A DNA stretch of 6,692 bases from an uncultured bacterium (GCA_938003565.1 CALKYB010000173.1:1-6692), one strand, 5' to 3'; shown: positions 1 through 5,692, counted from the first letter of the stretch. The notes: a model not told the origin generated them from the sequence alone. Numbers and translations: made by a program.

Positions 1-1184
1 TCTTTGCGAGTGCCGAGGGAGCTATGCTTCGAGATGTCGATGGTAACTCCTATATTGATTATGTCGGTTCTTGGGGCCCCATGATACTTGGTCACGCTGC
101 TCCAATGGTGTTAGAGGCTATTCAGGTCGCAGCTCGCTCTACAACAAGTTTTGGAGCTCCGTGCGAACCTGAAGTTGAATTAGCTGAGGAGATTGTCTCA
201 ATTGTGCCAGGTATTGAAAGTGTTCGAATGGTTAATTCCGGCACTGAAGCTACTATGAGCGCCATTCGTTTGGCCCGGGCAGCCACTGGTCGAGAGATTA
301 TCTTGAAGTGTGATGGTTGTTACCATGGACATTCAGATAGTCTTTTGGTTGAGGCTGGCAGTGGTGTTGCGACCTATGGAATAGCAGGTAGCCCTGGAGT
401 TTGTGCTGATATTGCTAGGTTGACTTGTAGTTTGCCATTTAACGATCTGGATGCTTTCTCCCGGTCCATCTCTGAAATTGGATCTAAAAAAGTAGCAGCT
501 TTAATTATTGAGCCTGTGCCGGGAAATATGGGTCTTGTCCTGCCTAAGCCTGGTTACCTTGAAGGGCTACGTAAAATCTGCTCAGAAAACGGGATATTAT
601 TAGTTTTTGATGAAGTCATGAGTGGTTTTAGAGTTGGGTTGGGCGGGGCAATTGAGCGTTATGGGGTGCAGCCGGATTTGGTAACTTTTGGAAAAGTTAT
701 AGGTGGTGGTCTTCCCGTCGGTGCTTTTGCTGGCCCTAAAGATTTAATGTCCCAACTCGCCCCCGAAGGTGGTGTTTATCAAGCAGGAACTCTCTCTGGT
801 AATCCTCTTGCGATGACTGCGGGACTAGCGACTATTCGCGAGTTGAGAAGTTCTAATCCTTATAGTGTTTTGAGTGAAAAGACCAAGAAGTTGACTCAAG
901 GTCTAAGTCAGTTGGCCTCAGAGAACGGTATTTCTTTGCAAACGAATACCTGTGGATCGATGTTCGGATATTCTTTCAATAGCGAGCCGGTAGAAAACTT
1001 TGCCGACGCTAAAGAGTGTAACTTGGAGCAGTTTAAACAGTTTTTTTGGGCTATGTTAAAAAAGGGTGTTTACCTTGCTCCTTCAGCTTTCGAAGCAGGG
1101 TTTATTGGCACTACGCATGATGAGTTGTTGATTGACCAGACTCTGGAAAAAGCCGGCGAAGTTTTTGAAGAGCTTGGGGCTTAA
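1..1184 (+). CDS. hemL: Glutamate-1-semialdehyde 2,1-aminomutase, 5'-truncated by window edge
   Basis: PLP enzyme of the cytoplasmic C5 pathway that isomerises glutamate-1-semialdehyde to 5-aminolevulinate, the first committed precursor of haem and other tetrapyrroles. The frame is open from base 3 and reads FASAEGA before the ATG at 24. That ATG lies inside the family's conserved N-terminal stretch (here LRDVDGNSYIDYVGSWGP), so the real start is upstream of the window. About 393 residues are present against roughly 425-430 for the family, so some 30-35 are missing. Visible signatures, in order: VNSGTEATMSAIRLARA, the IIEPVPGNMG loop, FDEVMSGFRVG, the PLP-binding lysine in TFGKVIGGGLPVGA (codon 693-695), QAGTLSGNPLAMTAG, and the C-terminal YLAPSAFEAGFI. 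No frameshift or missing catalytic residue is seen. The stop TAA is 4 bases from the stop of the convergent mglA. Confidence 0.96.
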   Translation, partial: FASAEGAMLRDVDGNSYIDYVGSWGPMILGHAAPMVLEAIQVAARSTTSFGAPCEPEVELAEEIVSIVPGIESVRMVNSGTEATMSAIRLARAATGREIILKCDGCYHGHSDSLLVEAGSGVATYGIAGSPGVCADIARLTCSLPFNDLDAFSRSISEIGSKKVAALIIEPVPGNMGLVLPKPGYLEGLRKICSENGILLVFDEVMSGFRVGLGGAIERYGVQPDLVTFGKVIGGGLPVGAFAGPKDLMSQLAPEGGVYQAGTLSGNPLAMTAGLATIRELRSSNPYSVLSEKTKKLTQGLSQLASENGISLQTNTCGSMFGYSFNSEPVENFADAKECNLEQFKQFFWAMLKKGVYLAPSAFEAGFIGTTHDELLIDQTLEKAGEVFEELGA

Positions 1185-1188
1185 AGAT

Positions 1189-1773
1189 TTAAACCATCGT
1201 TCTGACACGTCGAACGACTAGATCTATAGCAGTTCTGAGGCTTTCGAAAACGCCGTCACCTTGAATAGCTATGGCTTCGAATTCTGGGGCGTTAAATCTA
1301 TTTAAAGTTTTACTAAGATATTCTATTGATAAAGCGTCTTCAACGTCACGCTTGTTGTATTGCATTATAATTGGAAACTCTTCTACTTTGTGTTTGTTTT
1401 CTTTAAGGTTTTTTACAAGGTCAATAAGCGTGAAGAGATTGTCTCTCATTCTGTCTGGACCACTGTCAGCTACGTAGATAACGCCATCTACTCCATTTAG
1501 AATAATTTTTCTACAGACAGTATATATGTCTTGACCAGGGACAGTATAGAGATTGAATTTAGGTGTAAGACCTTTAATCTTTCCTACTTCAAATTGCATA
1601 AAGTCAAAGAAAATAGTTCGGTCTTCTTTCGTTTTTAGATTTAGAATATCACTTCTTAATTCAGGATCGATATGGGAATGTGCCCACTCGAGGTTGGTTG
1701 TCTTACCAGAAAAGCCGGGACCGTAATAGACGATCTTTAAATCTATTTGATTAAGTCCGTAGTTAATAAACAC
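1189..1773 (-). CDS. mglA: MglA-type Ras-like GTPase (cell polarity/motility switch)
   Basis: Full-length (194 residues; family about 195) cytoplasmic small GTPase of the bacterial MglA family. In Myxococcus it marks the leading pole when GTP-bound and directs type IV pili and gliding complexes. Motifs seen: P-loop GPGFSGKTTN (residues 18-27), switch I with Arg52-Thr53 in EDRTIFFDF (equivalent to the intrinsic arginine finger and Mg-binding Thr of MglA), the diagnostic YTVPGQ (76-81) in place of the usual DxxG, with Gln81 as the switch II glutamine, and base-recognition NKRD (140-143). All residues needed for binding and stimulated hydrolysis appear present. The start is GTG (1771-1773), with GGGAG 7 bases upstream, and gives the typical MFINYG N-terminus. 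It lies 52 bases downstream of mglB in the same direction, so they are probably co-transcribed. The job in this organism (motility, polarity or secretion) is inferred from the family only. Confidence 0.95.
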   Translation of the reverse strand: MFINYGLNQIDLKIVYYGPGFSGKTTNLEWAHSHIDPELRSDILNLKTKEDRTIFFDFMQFEVGKIKGLTPKFNLYTVPGQDIYTVCRKIILNGVDGVIYVADSGPDRMRDNLFTLIDLVKNLKENKHKVEEFPIIMQYNKRDVEDALSIEYLSKTLNRFNAPEFEAIAIQGDGVFESLRTAIDLVVRRVRTMV

Positions 1774-1780
1774 TAAATTT

Positions 1781-1785
1781 CTCCC
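1781..1785 (-). promoter_or_regulatory. Ribosome binding site deciding the GTG start of mglA
   Basis: On the minus strand GGGAG sits 7 bases before GTG (1773-1771). The resulting N-terminus, MFINYG, matches the MglA family start, so GTG is preferred over any later ATG. Confidence 0.7.
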
Positions 1786-1825
1786 AAACCAATATTGTAG
1801 AAACTGCTAAGATAAAAACACCAAT

Positions 1826-2506
1826 TTAAACATCATTCGGTTTCCCGAAGAGTGCCGCATCTAGGCGACTTGTGAGCTCATCGCAGAACTCATCTTCATT
1901 TAACTTGCCTTTCAATTGAGCAGCCTCTACCTGCTCTTCTTGATTATGTTGTCGATTAAATATTTCTTCGAATTCTTTAATTGCCTTATTAGTGAGCACC
2001 TTGACCATACCAAAGGTAGTGTCTTTTGAGAAAACTATTACTAATATAAATTTGTCGATCACTCCAGACACGTAAACGTTCATTCTGGGACCTTCATGGT
2101 AGTGCATTTTGAATCCATCCGCTTCACCGATAATTCTAGCCATTTCGCTCGTAGCGGCGTAGTCGGCGGCTGATAATGCGGCGAGGGTGGGGAGTTCATT
2201 GGTATCCATTGAGCCGTCCTGAGCAATTACTAGACCACTGTGGTCAGTCAAAATAATCGCAGGGCACTTCGTCTTTTCATGTAGCTTAGCAAGCAGTTGA
2301 TTGATGTCATGGAATTGACTTTGAGAAAGAGAGATTCTAGTGAGGCCGAAATCACCCGGTTGAGGGGTTGAATACTTCAATAGCGGGTCGTTTTCGTCGT
2401 GATGAAAGGCAGTATTACCCCCAGCATTTTGGCCAGGCTCAGCCGAAACCTCTTCAGGCTTTGCTGTTGTGGTGTCTGCAATTGGCTTGTCAGATTGATT
2501 CGACAA
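1826..2506 (-). CDS. mglB: MglB-like Roadblock/LC7 protein with long N- and C-terminal tails
   Basis: Partner of MglA. In Myxococcus and Thermus, MglB is a dimeric Roadblock/LC7 protein that acts as GAP (and, via its C-terminal helix, influences nucleotide exchange) and holds MglA-GTP away from the lagging pole. Residues about 60-186 fit the Roadblock fold: a first helix (SQFHDINQLLAKLHEKT), strands AIILTDHSGLVIAQDG, a helix LAALSAADYAATSEMARIIGE, strands MHYHEGPRMNVYV and KFILVIVFS, and a last helix ending IFNRQ. Residues 1-58 are a low-complexity, Pro/Glu/Thr-rich tail that looks disordered. Residues 187-226 are charged and probably helical. At 226 residues it is longer than typical MglB (about 160). 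The start is TTG; an in-frame TGA lies 4 codons upstream and a good Shine-Dalgarno precedes the TTG. It is the first gene of a probable mglB-mglA operon, the usual order. Assignment rests on sequence resemblance plus the mglA neighbour. Confidence 0.9.
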   Translation of the reverse strand: MSNQSDKPIADTTTAKPEEVSAEPGQNAGGNTAFHHDENDPLLKYSTPQPGDFGLTRISLSQSQFHDINQLLAKLHEKTKCPAIILTDHSGLVIAQDGSMDTNELPTLAALSAADYAATSEMARIIGEADGFKMHYHEGPRMNVYVSGVIDKFILVIVFSKDTTFGMVKVLTNKAIKEFEEIFNRQHNQEEQVEAAQLKGKLNEDEFCDELTSRLDAALFGKPNDV

Positions 2507-2512
2507 CGCTGG

Positions 2513-2517
2513 TCCTC
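2513..2517 (-). promoter_or_regulatory. Ribosome binding site deciding the TTG start of mglB
   Basis: GAGGA on the minus strand is 6 bases before TTG (2506-2504). An in-frame TGA just upstream (TGA, GGA, CCA, GCG, TTG) rules out any earlier start. The ATG that overlaps this site (2519-2517) is out of frame and stops after 9 codons. Confidence 0.7.
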
Positions 2518-2529
2518 ATTCTTAATTTT

Positions 2530-2558
2530 TTTAAACCTTACATCCAAATCCCTTTCAA
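2530..2558 (-). promoter_or_regulatory. Candidate sigma70-type promoter for mglBA
   Basis: Minus strand: -35 TTGAAA (2558-2553, 5/6 consensus), a 17-base spacer, and -10 TTTAAA (2535-2530, 4/6). Transcription would begin near 2523, leaving a leader of about 17 bases that just contains the ribosome binding site. Predicted by eye; the region is AT-rich, so chance matches are possible. Confidence 0.4.
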
Positions 2559-2884
2559 AATTAATTGAGAAAGGAAACAATGATGCCACTATATTCTTTT
2601 GATTATGGGAAATGGCGAAAAGACTCGATAATGTTTGAAATATTCCATAATAGTTAAGTATTTTAATCGTAATACCCTAGAAATATAATTCGCGAGTTAA
2701 TTAGTCACCTAATGCGGAAAGAGAAACAAATTCTTGGTTCTCGTCATCCAAACTCTTGTAAGCCTCGGTGTGAAAAATCCGACTTTAGTAAGTTTCTCGA
2801 ACGATTTGATATTCGTTAGGGCGAATTGATTTGCAGGGCTTAGCTACCAACTATGGTCAACTTTGCGTTTTATGATGTTTTTGT
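2559..2884. other. Long divergent intergenic region between mglB and the receiver-PATAN gene
   Basis: I find no convincing gene here in any frame and no tRNA-like fold. It should hold the promoter of the plus-strand gene at 2885, but no strong pair is visible. The best is TTGAAA (2635-2640) with TATTTT (2659-2664) at an 18-base spacing, which is weak and about 220 bases from the start codon. Two small perfect dyads are present: ATTAG-TCAC-CTAAT (2700-2713) and ATTCG-TTAGGG-CGAAT (2811-2826). Both are short enough to be chance. The left part (to about 2700) is strongly AT-rich and the right part less so. Confidence 0.5.
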
Positions 2885-3580
2885 ATGTCTAAGATATTAA
2901 TAATTGAGAATGATTCAACCCAGCTAGACCGGCTGTCTTTTAGCTTGGAAAAATCAGGTTTCGAAATTCTTGCTCGCCGGTGCATTATCTCAGGTTTGGA
3001 GTCGACTCGTGCTCAACAACCAGACGCTATACTTTGTTCAGATAACCTACCTGGACTGGGAGCTATTGATCTCTTGGACTTAATTCGAGAGGAGTCTGCT
3101 TTATCTGGAATTCCCGTGGTGGTGGTAAGCGAAGAGAATCACGACAAGCTAGACTGCTTTCGTGCCGGCTGCGACGACTTCATATTGATGCCGGCTGATG
3201 AAGGGGAGCTGGCTCTGAGAGTGGGTGCTATTATTAAACGTGGCAAAAACAGTGGGGTTAGTGGAAGTTTTAGCCATATCAGTGTTTTTGATTTGATTCA
3301 GTTATTTATGGGTGCGCGTCAGACTGGACTTATGAATGTGGATTGTGGTGACTTTAGTGGTGAGATTGGTGTGGACACGGGTCAAGTAGTGTTTGCTCAT
3401 TCAAGTAGAAATGGTGTCACTCAAGAGGGAGAGGATGCTTTTGTTGATATTCTAAAAACTGCACAGGCTGGCGGCATGTTCCAGTTCGAGAAAAAGTCTG
3501 TTGAAGGTAGGGAAACCAATATAGAAAAGCGCACTGATCATCTCTTGCTGGGTATCGCCAATATGTTGGATGAGTCCTAG
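2885..3580 (+). CDS. Degenerate receiver domain fused to a PATAN (DUF4388) domain
   Basis: Two-domain cytoplasmic regulator of 231 residues with no DNA-binding or enzymatic output domain. Residues 1-118 have the response-regulator receiver fold: KILIIEND (strand 1), PDAILCSDNLPG (strand 3), IPVVVVSEE (strand 4), AGCDDFILMP (strand 5). Aligned by eye to PhoB/CheY, the phospho-acceptor Asp becomes Ser52 (an Asp follows one residue later), the conserved Lys becomes Met102, the acidic pair is Glu8-Asn9, and the Thr is Ser82. Phosphorylation by a histidine kinase is therefore doubtful. Residues about 125-229 match the PATAN/DUF4388 pattern: GSFSHISVFDLIQLF, TGLMNV, IGVDTGQVVFAHS, GEDAFVDIL, GMFQFE, TDHLLLGIANMLDE. 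PATAN receiver proteins control heterocyst pattern (PatA) and pilus-driven phototaxis in cyanobacteria. It is divergent from mglBA, which suggests a role in polarity or motility (inference). No clear Shine-Dalgarno precedes ATG 2885; no other in-frame start is better. Confidence 0.88.
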   Translation: MSKILIIENDSTQLDRLSFSLEKSGFEILARRCIISGLESTRAQQPDAILCSDNLPGLGAIDLLDLIREESALSGIPVVVVSEENHDKLDCFRAGCDDFILMPADEGELALRVGAIIKRGKNSGVSGSFSHISVFDLIQLFMGARQTGLMNVDCGDFSGEIGVDTGQVVFAHSSRNGVTQEGEDAFVDILKTAQAGGMFQFEKKSVEGRETNIEKRTDHLLLGIANMLDES

Positions 3581-3638
3581 TTTTGTTTTAGATTTTTTTG
3601 GAGCGAGCACGGTTTAGAGTTTGCCTTGGTTTTTATGT

Positions 3639-3700
3639 TGGGCCGTTTCTCGATGAGCGAGGGGCTGAGGTTGTTGTCTTCCCCGCGTACGCCCGGCTAT
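3639..3700. other. GC-rich, foldable intergenic patch between convergent genes
   Basis: Bases 3641-3700 contain 38 G/C of 60, clearly above the surrounding DNA. Several pairings nest: an outer GCCG (3642-3645) with CGGC (3694-3697), a hairpin CTCG-atgag-CGAG (3649-3661), GGGG (3661-3664) with CCCC (3681-3684), and the 8-base palindrome GCGTACGC (3685-3692). Not all can form at once. No U-tract follows on either strand, so this is not a standard intrinsic terminator. An ATG at 3635 opens a 23-codon frame without a ribosome binding site, which I do not call. It could be a structured RNA, a 3'-end element shared by the two converging transcripts, or a relic. Confidence 0.3.
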
Positions 3701-3745
3701 ATTTGAACCAGCGTAAATCATTTAAGCCTAATGCTTGAAATAACC

Positions 3746-4972
3746 TTAGTAGAGTAGAAACTCGGTTCGTTTTTCTAGAAATTTTTCTTCAAACTCATCA
3801 ATTTCTTTTTTGATTTTAGTTAGGTCTTCTGGATTAGACTCGAGCTGAAGTCTGTAGCTGCTAGAGCCATAAAGAATGTCAATTGGAGAGAGTTCATCCT
3901 TAAATTCGTAGGCTTCTTTTCTCCAAGCAAAACTCTCTGGCCAAAGAGACTTAGCTGCAGCAATCATAGCTAAACAGAGTTTGTAGGAGAATTTCGATTT
4001 GCGATTTATTAAATGAATTTGAACGCCAAAACATGACTCGTCGGCTGATTTTTGAAACTTTGGGCAAAAGCTAGTCGGTCTTAGAAAGAAATCGCTTGGT
4101 TCCTTTTGGGTTAGTTGAGCGTAAAGCTCGATACTTTTATCTCTCCAAGCTTCGGCATCAATATAGGGAGCGCCTAGTAGTTCAAAAGGTTTAGTTGTTC
4201 CACGTCCTTCTGAAATATTAGTCGCTTCAAAAAGGCAACCTCCAGGGTAAACTAAGGCCGTTTCGAGAGTAGGCATATTGGGACTCGGGAAGACCCATGG
4301 TAGAGCGGTTTCATCAAAAATCATTTCGCGATTCCAGTTCTCCATTTTTATTATTTCTAAATCACAATCAATCCCGGTCACATCCCCGCCACCGATCGCT
4401 AAGCCTTTTTTAAAGACAATGGCCAACTCTCCGACGGTCAAGCCATGTCTATTTGGGATCGGGGTATATCCGCAAAATGAATGAAAATCGTTTAGTAGTG
4501 GCGAGCCTTCTATATGAATTCCGTCAATAGGATTTGGCCGGTCTAGAACAAAAACTTTGATGTTGAGCTTGGCCGCTACCTGCATTGTGTAGGCTAAGGT
4601 ATTCGCATATGTGTAATACCTTGCACCTACGTCTTGGATATCGAAGACTATGGCATCCAAATCCTTTAGATGTTCTGGGTTGGGCTTAAGACTGTCTTCT
4701 TTTTCCCCGTAAAGACTAACAATTTCCAAACCTGTTTTTAAATCTTTAGTCGATCCAACAGATTCCATGTCCTGGGCTTCGCCTCTAAAGCCATGCTCTG
4801 GGGCAAATAGTCTAACAATGCTTAAATTGGATAATTCTGATAAGCGGTCAACTATATGGTTGCCGGTGTAATCAACAGCAGAATGATTAGCTATTAAGCC
4901 AATTCGCATTTTATTTAACTTACTAGATTGAGATTCTAGTAAGATGTCTAATCCAGATTTAACCGAAATCAT
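3746..4972 (-). CDS. namZ: DUF1343 protein, NamZ-type exo-beta-N-acetylmuramidase (GH171 family)
   Basis: Complete 408-residue member of the DUF1343 family. Characterised members (NamZ/YbbC of Bacillus, GH171) release N-acetylmuramic acid from the non-reducing end of peptidoglycan fragments. Family blocks seen in order: GLIANHSAVD (25-34), FAPEHGFRGEAQ (56-67, with conserved Glu59-His60 in the proposed active-site region), VSLYGE (85-90), VFDIQDVGARYYTY (109-122), VLDRPNPIDG, IPNRHGLTVGELA, WVFPSPNMPTLETALVYPGG, and FEATNISEGRGTTKPFELLGAP. The ATG at 4972 has AGGA 5 bases upstream. No ATG, GTG or TTG lies between it and the upstream in-frame stop, so the protein really starts MISVKSGLDILLE and lacks a signal peptide or lipobox, unlike many secreted relatives. 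That suggests cytoplasmic muropeptide recycling (inference). It converges with the PATAN gene; a 119-base gap separates it from the DUF971 gene upstream. Activity on this exact substrate is by family only. Confidence 0.9.
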   Translation of the reverse strand: MISVKSGLDILLESQSSKLNKMRIGLIANHSAVDYTGNHIVDRLSELSNLSIVRLFAPEHGFRGEAQDMESVGSTKDLKTGLEIVSLYGEKEDSLKPNPEHLKDLDAIVFDIQDVGARYYTYANTLAYTMQVAAKLNIKVFVLDRPNPIDGIHIEGSPLLNDFHSFCGYTPIPNRHGLTVGELAIVFKKGLAIGGGDVTGIDCDLEIIKMENWNREMIFDETALPWVFPSPNMPTLETALVYPGGCLFEATNISEGRGTTKPFELLGAPYIDAEAWRDKSIELYAQLTQKEPSDFFLRPTSFCPKFQKSADESCFGVQIHLINRKSKFSYKLCLAMIAAAKSLWPESFAWRKEAYEFKDELSPIDILYGSSSYRLQLESNPEDLTKIKKEIDEFEEKFLEKRTEFLLY

Positions 4973-5012
4973 TTTGGTCCTAGGTAAAATATAAATTGAT
5001 GGTCTTGAGAAG

Positions 5013-5041
5013 ACTATAAGAAATTTGTCGGGCTACGACAA
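5013..5041 (-). promoter_or_regulatory. Candidate promoter for the NamZ gene
   Basis: Minus strand: -35 TTGTCG (5041-5036, 4/6 consensus), a 17-base spacer, and -10 TATAGT (5018-5013, 5/6). The start of transcription would be near 5006, leaving a leader of about 34 bases with AGGA (4981-4978) before ATG 4972. The -35 hexamer forms one arm of the dyad at 5025-5041. Confidence 0.45.
5025..5041. repeat. 17-bp dyad TTGTCG-N5-CGACAA over the NamZ promoter
   Basis: A perfect 6-base inverted repeat with a 5-base centre covers the -35 hexamer and the upstream part of the spacer of the candidate promoter, the usual place for a repressor operator. Alternatively, in RNA read on the minus strand it is a short hairpin followed by AUUUCUU, which could be a weak terminator for the DUF971 gene ending at 5092. 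The sequence alone does not decide between them. Confidence 0.4.
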
Positions 5042-5091
5042 TGTGATTAGTTTGGGGTGGTAGAGCAGATATTCAGTGTCAGAAGCTGGCC

Positions 5092-5466
5092 TTAGCAATC
5101 AAGTTTTTCAAGATAGGAGAACGAATAAATGCCAGTGCTATGACCGTCAGCCCAGCTAAGGCCAATTGCATAATTTCCCACGCCGGAAATCTCTAGTAGT
5201 TTCAATGATTCTGAAATGTCTTTTTCCACCGTGAGAAGACGGGCTCGACCTACCGGAGCTGGCTGAGATTTTGCTGTGAGTGGTGAGTCGTGGGAGGAAG
5301 CGCCTCGAGTTTCCAAGCAAGTAGCACAGGGGCAGTTGAGTCTTAGGAAATGTCCGGAGAAAAAACTCTCGCTGCCATCGGACCACTTGATGTGTAGAAC
5401 ATTCTCGTCGTTGGCGGACGTGCAATTGCTAATTTCGATTGGGTGGCGAGTTTTTGAATAATTCAT
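5092..5466 (-). CDS. DUF971 protein (gamma-butyrobetaine hydroxylase N-terminal-like domain)
   Basis: Small 124-residue protein made of a single DUF971/GBBH-like N-terminal domain. Seen: IKWSDGSESFF (26-36), the strongly conserved LRLNCPCATC (41-50), and near the C-terminus NYAIGLSWADGHSTGIYSFSYLEKL (98-122). In the human hydroxylase the equivalent domain binds zinc through three Cys and one His. Here Cys45, Cys47, Cys50 and His109 are in matching places, so metal binding is likely (family inference). No oxygenase domain follows, so it is not itself a hydroxylase. In many bacteria stand-alone DUF971 proteins are found near Mrp/ApbC iron-sulfur genes, but none is in this window. The insert of Ser/Pro/Ala-rich sequence at 54-75 looks like a loop. 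ATG 5466 has no clear Shine-Dalgarno. Function unassigned. Confidence 0.88.
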   Translation of the reverse strand: MNYSKTRHPIEISNCTSANDENVLHIKWSDGSESFFSGHFLRLNCPCATCLETRGASSHDSPLTAKSQPAPVGRARLLTVEKDISESLKLLEISGVGNYAIGLSWADGHSTGIYSFSYLEKLDC

Positions 5467-5626
5467 TCTAGAAGTTTATTGAAGTTTGAGATTCAGTTTT
5501 ACAATCCACAGTCGGCAAATTTATATCGATGAAACAAATAGGCTGATTAAGTATAGGCGTACCCTTTTAAGATCCTTGAATGCCTCCTGTTTTTCAAAGC
5601 CTATGTTAGCAGGACAGGATATACTT

Positions 5627-5682
5627 TATACCCATCGGATTGAAAGTTCGTCCATGCCGAAGTTGATACTAGGATGGGTATA
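5627..5682. repeat. 10-bp perfect inverted repeat, arms 46 bp apart
   Basis: TATACCCATC (5627-5636) and GATGGGTATA (5673-5682) are exact reverse complements, separated by 36 bases. One arm lies in the spacer of the candidate TTGACA promoter and the other about 20 bases downstream of its expected start site. This could be a pair of binding sites for one regulator. Because only one arm would be transcribed from that promoter, an RNA hairpin is less likely. A readthrough transcript from the upstream gene would contain both arms. Confidence 0.45.
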
Positions 5683-5692
5683 TTGGTGTCAA
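5663..5692 (-). promoter_or_regulatory. Candidate promoter upstream of the DUF971 gene
   Basis: Minus strand: a perfect -35 TTGACA (5692-5687), an 18-base spacer, and -10 TATCAA (5668-5663, 4/6). The start near 5656 would give a leader of about 190 bases before ATG 5466. A closer promoter cannot be excluded, since TATAAA lies at 5525-5520, but it lacks a good -35. Confidence 0.35.

Noticed and set aside
24..26. ATG at 24 as the start of hemL
   Set aside because: The frame is open upstream to base 3 and the upstream residues continue the conserved N-terminal region of the family; the gene begins outside the window.
2377..2589. Minus-strand open frame overlapping the start of mglB in another frame
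   Set aside because: It runs through the mglB promoter and ribosome binding site and overlaps a well-supported coding region; composition looks like a chance frame.
3635..3706. 23-codon frame (MLGRFSMSEGL...) in the GC-rich patch
   Set aside because: No Shine-Dalgarno and no recognisable peptide type; the patch is better described as non-coding with pairing potential.
3720..3741. Imperfect hairpin ATTTAAGC-CTAAT-GCTT(G)AAAT next to the NamZ gene stop
   Set aside because: AT-rich, one bulge, and no U-tract on either side, so not enough for a terminator call.
5583..5588. Perfect AGGAGG on the minus strand in the leader of the DUF971 gene
   Set aside because: No ATG, GTG or TTG follows at usable distance, and the frame from the nearest ATT stops after four codons; probably chance.
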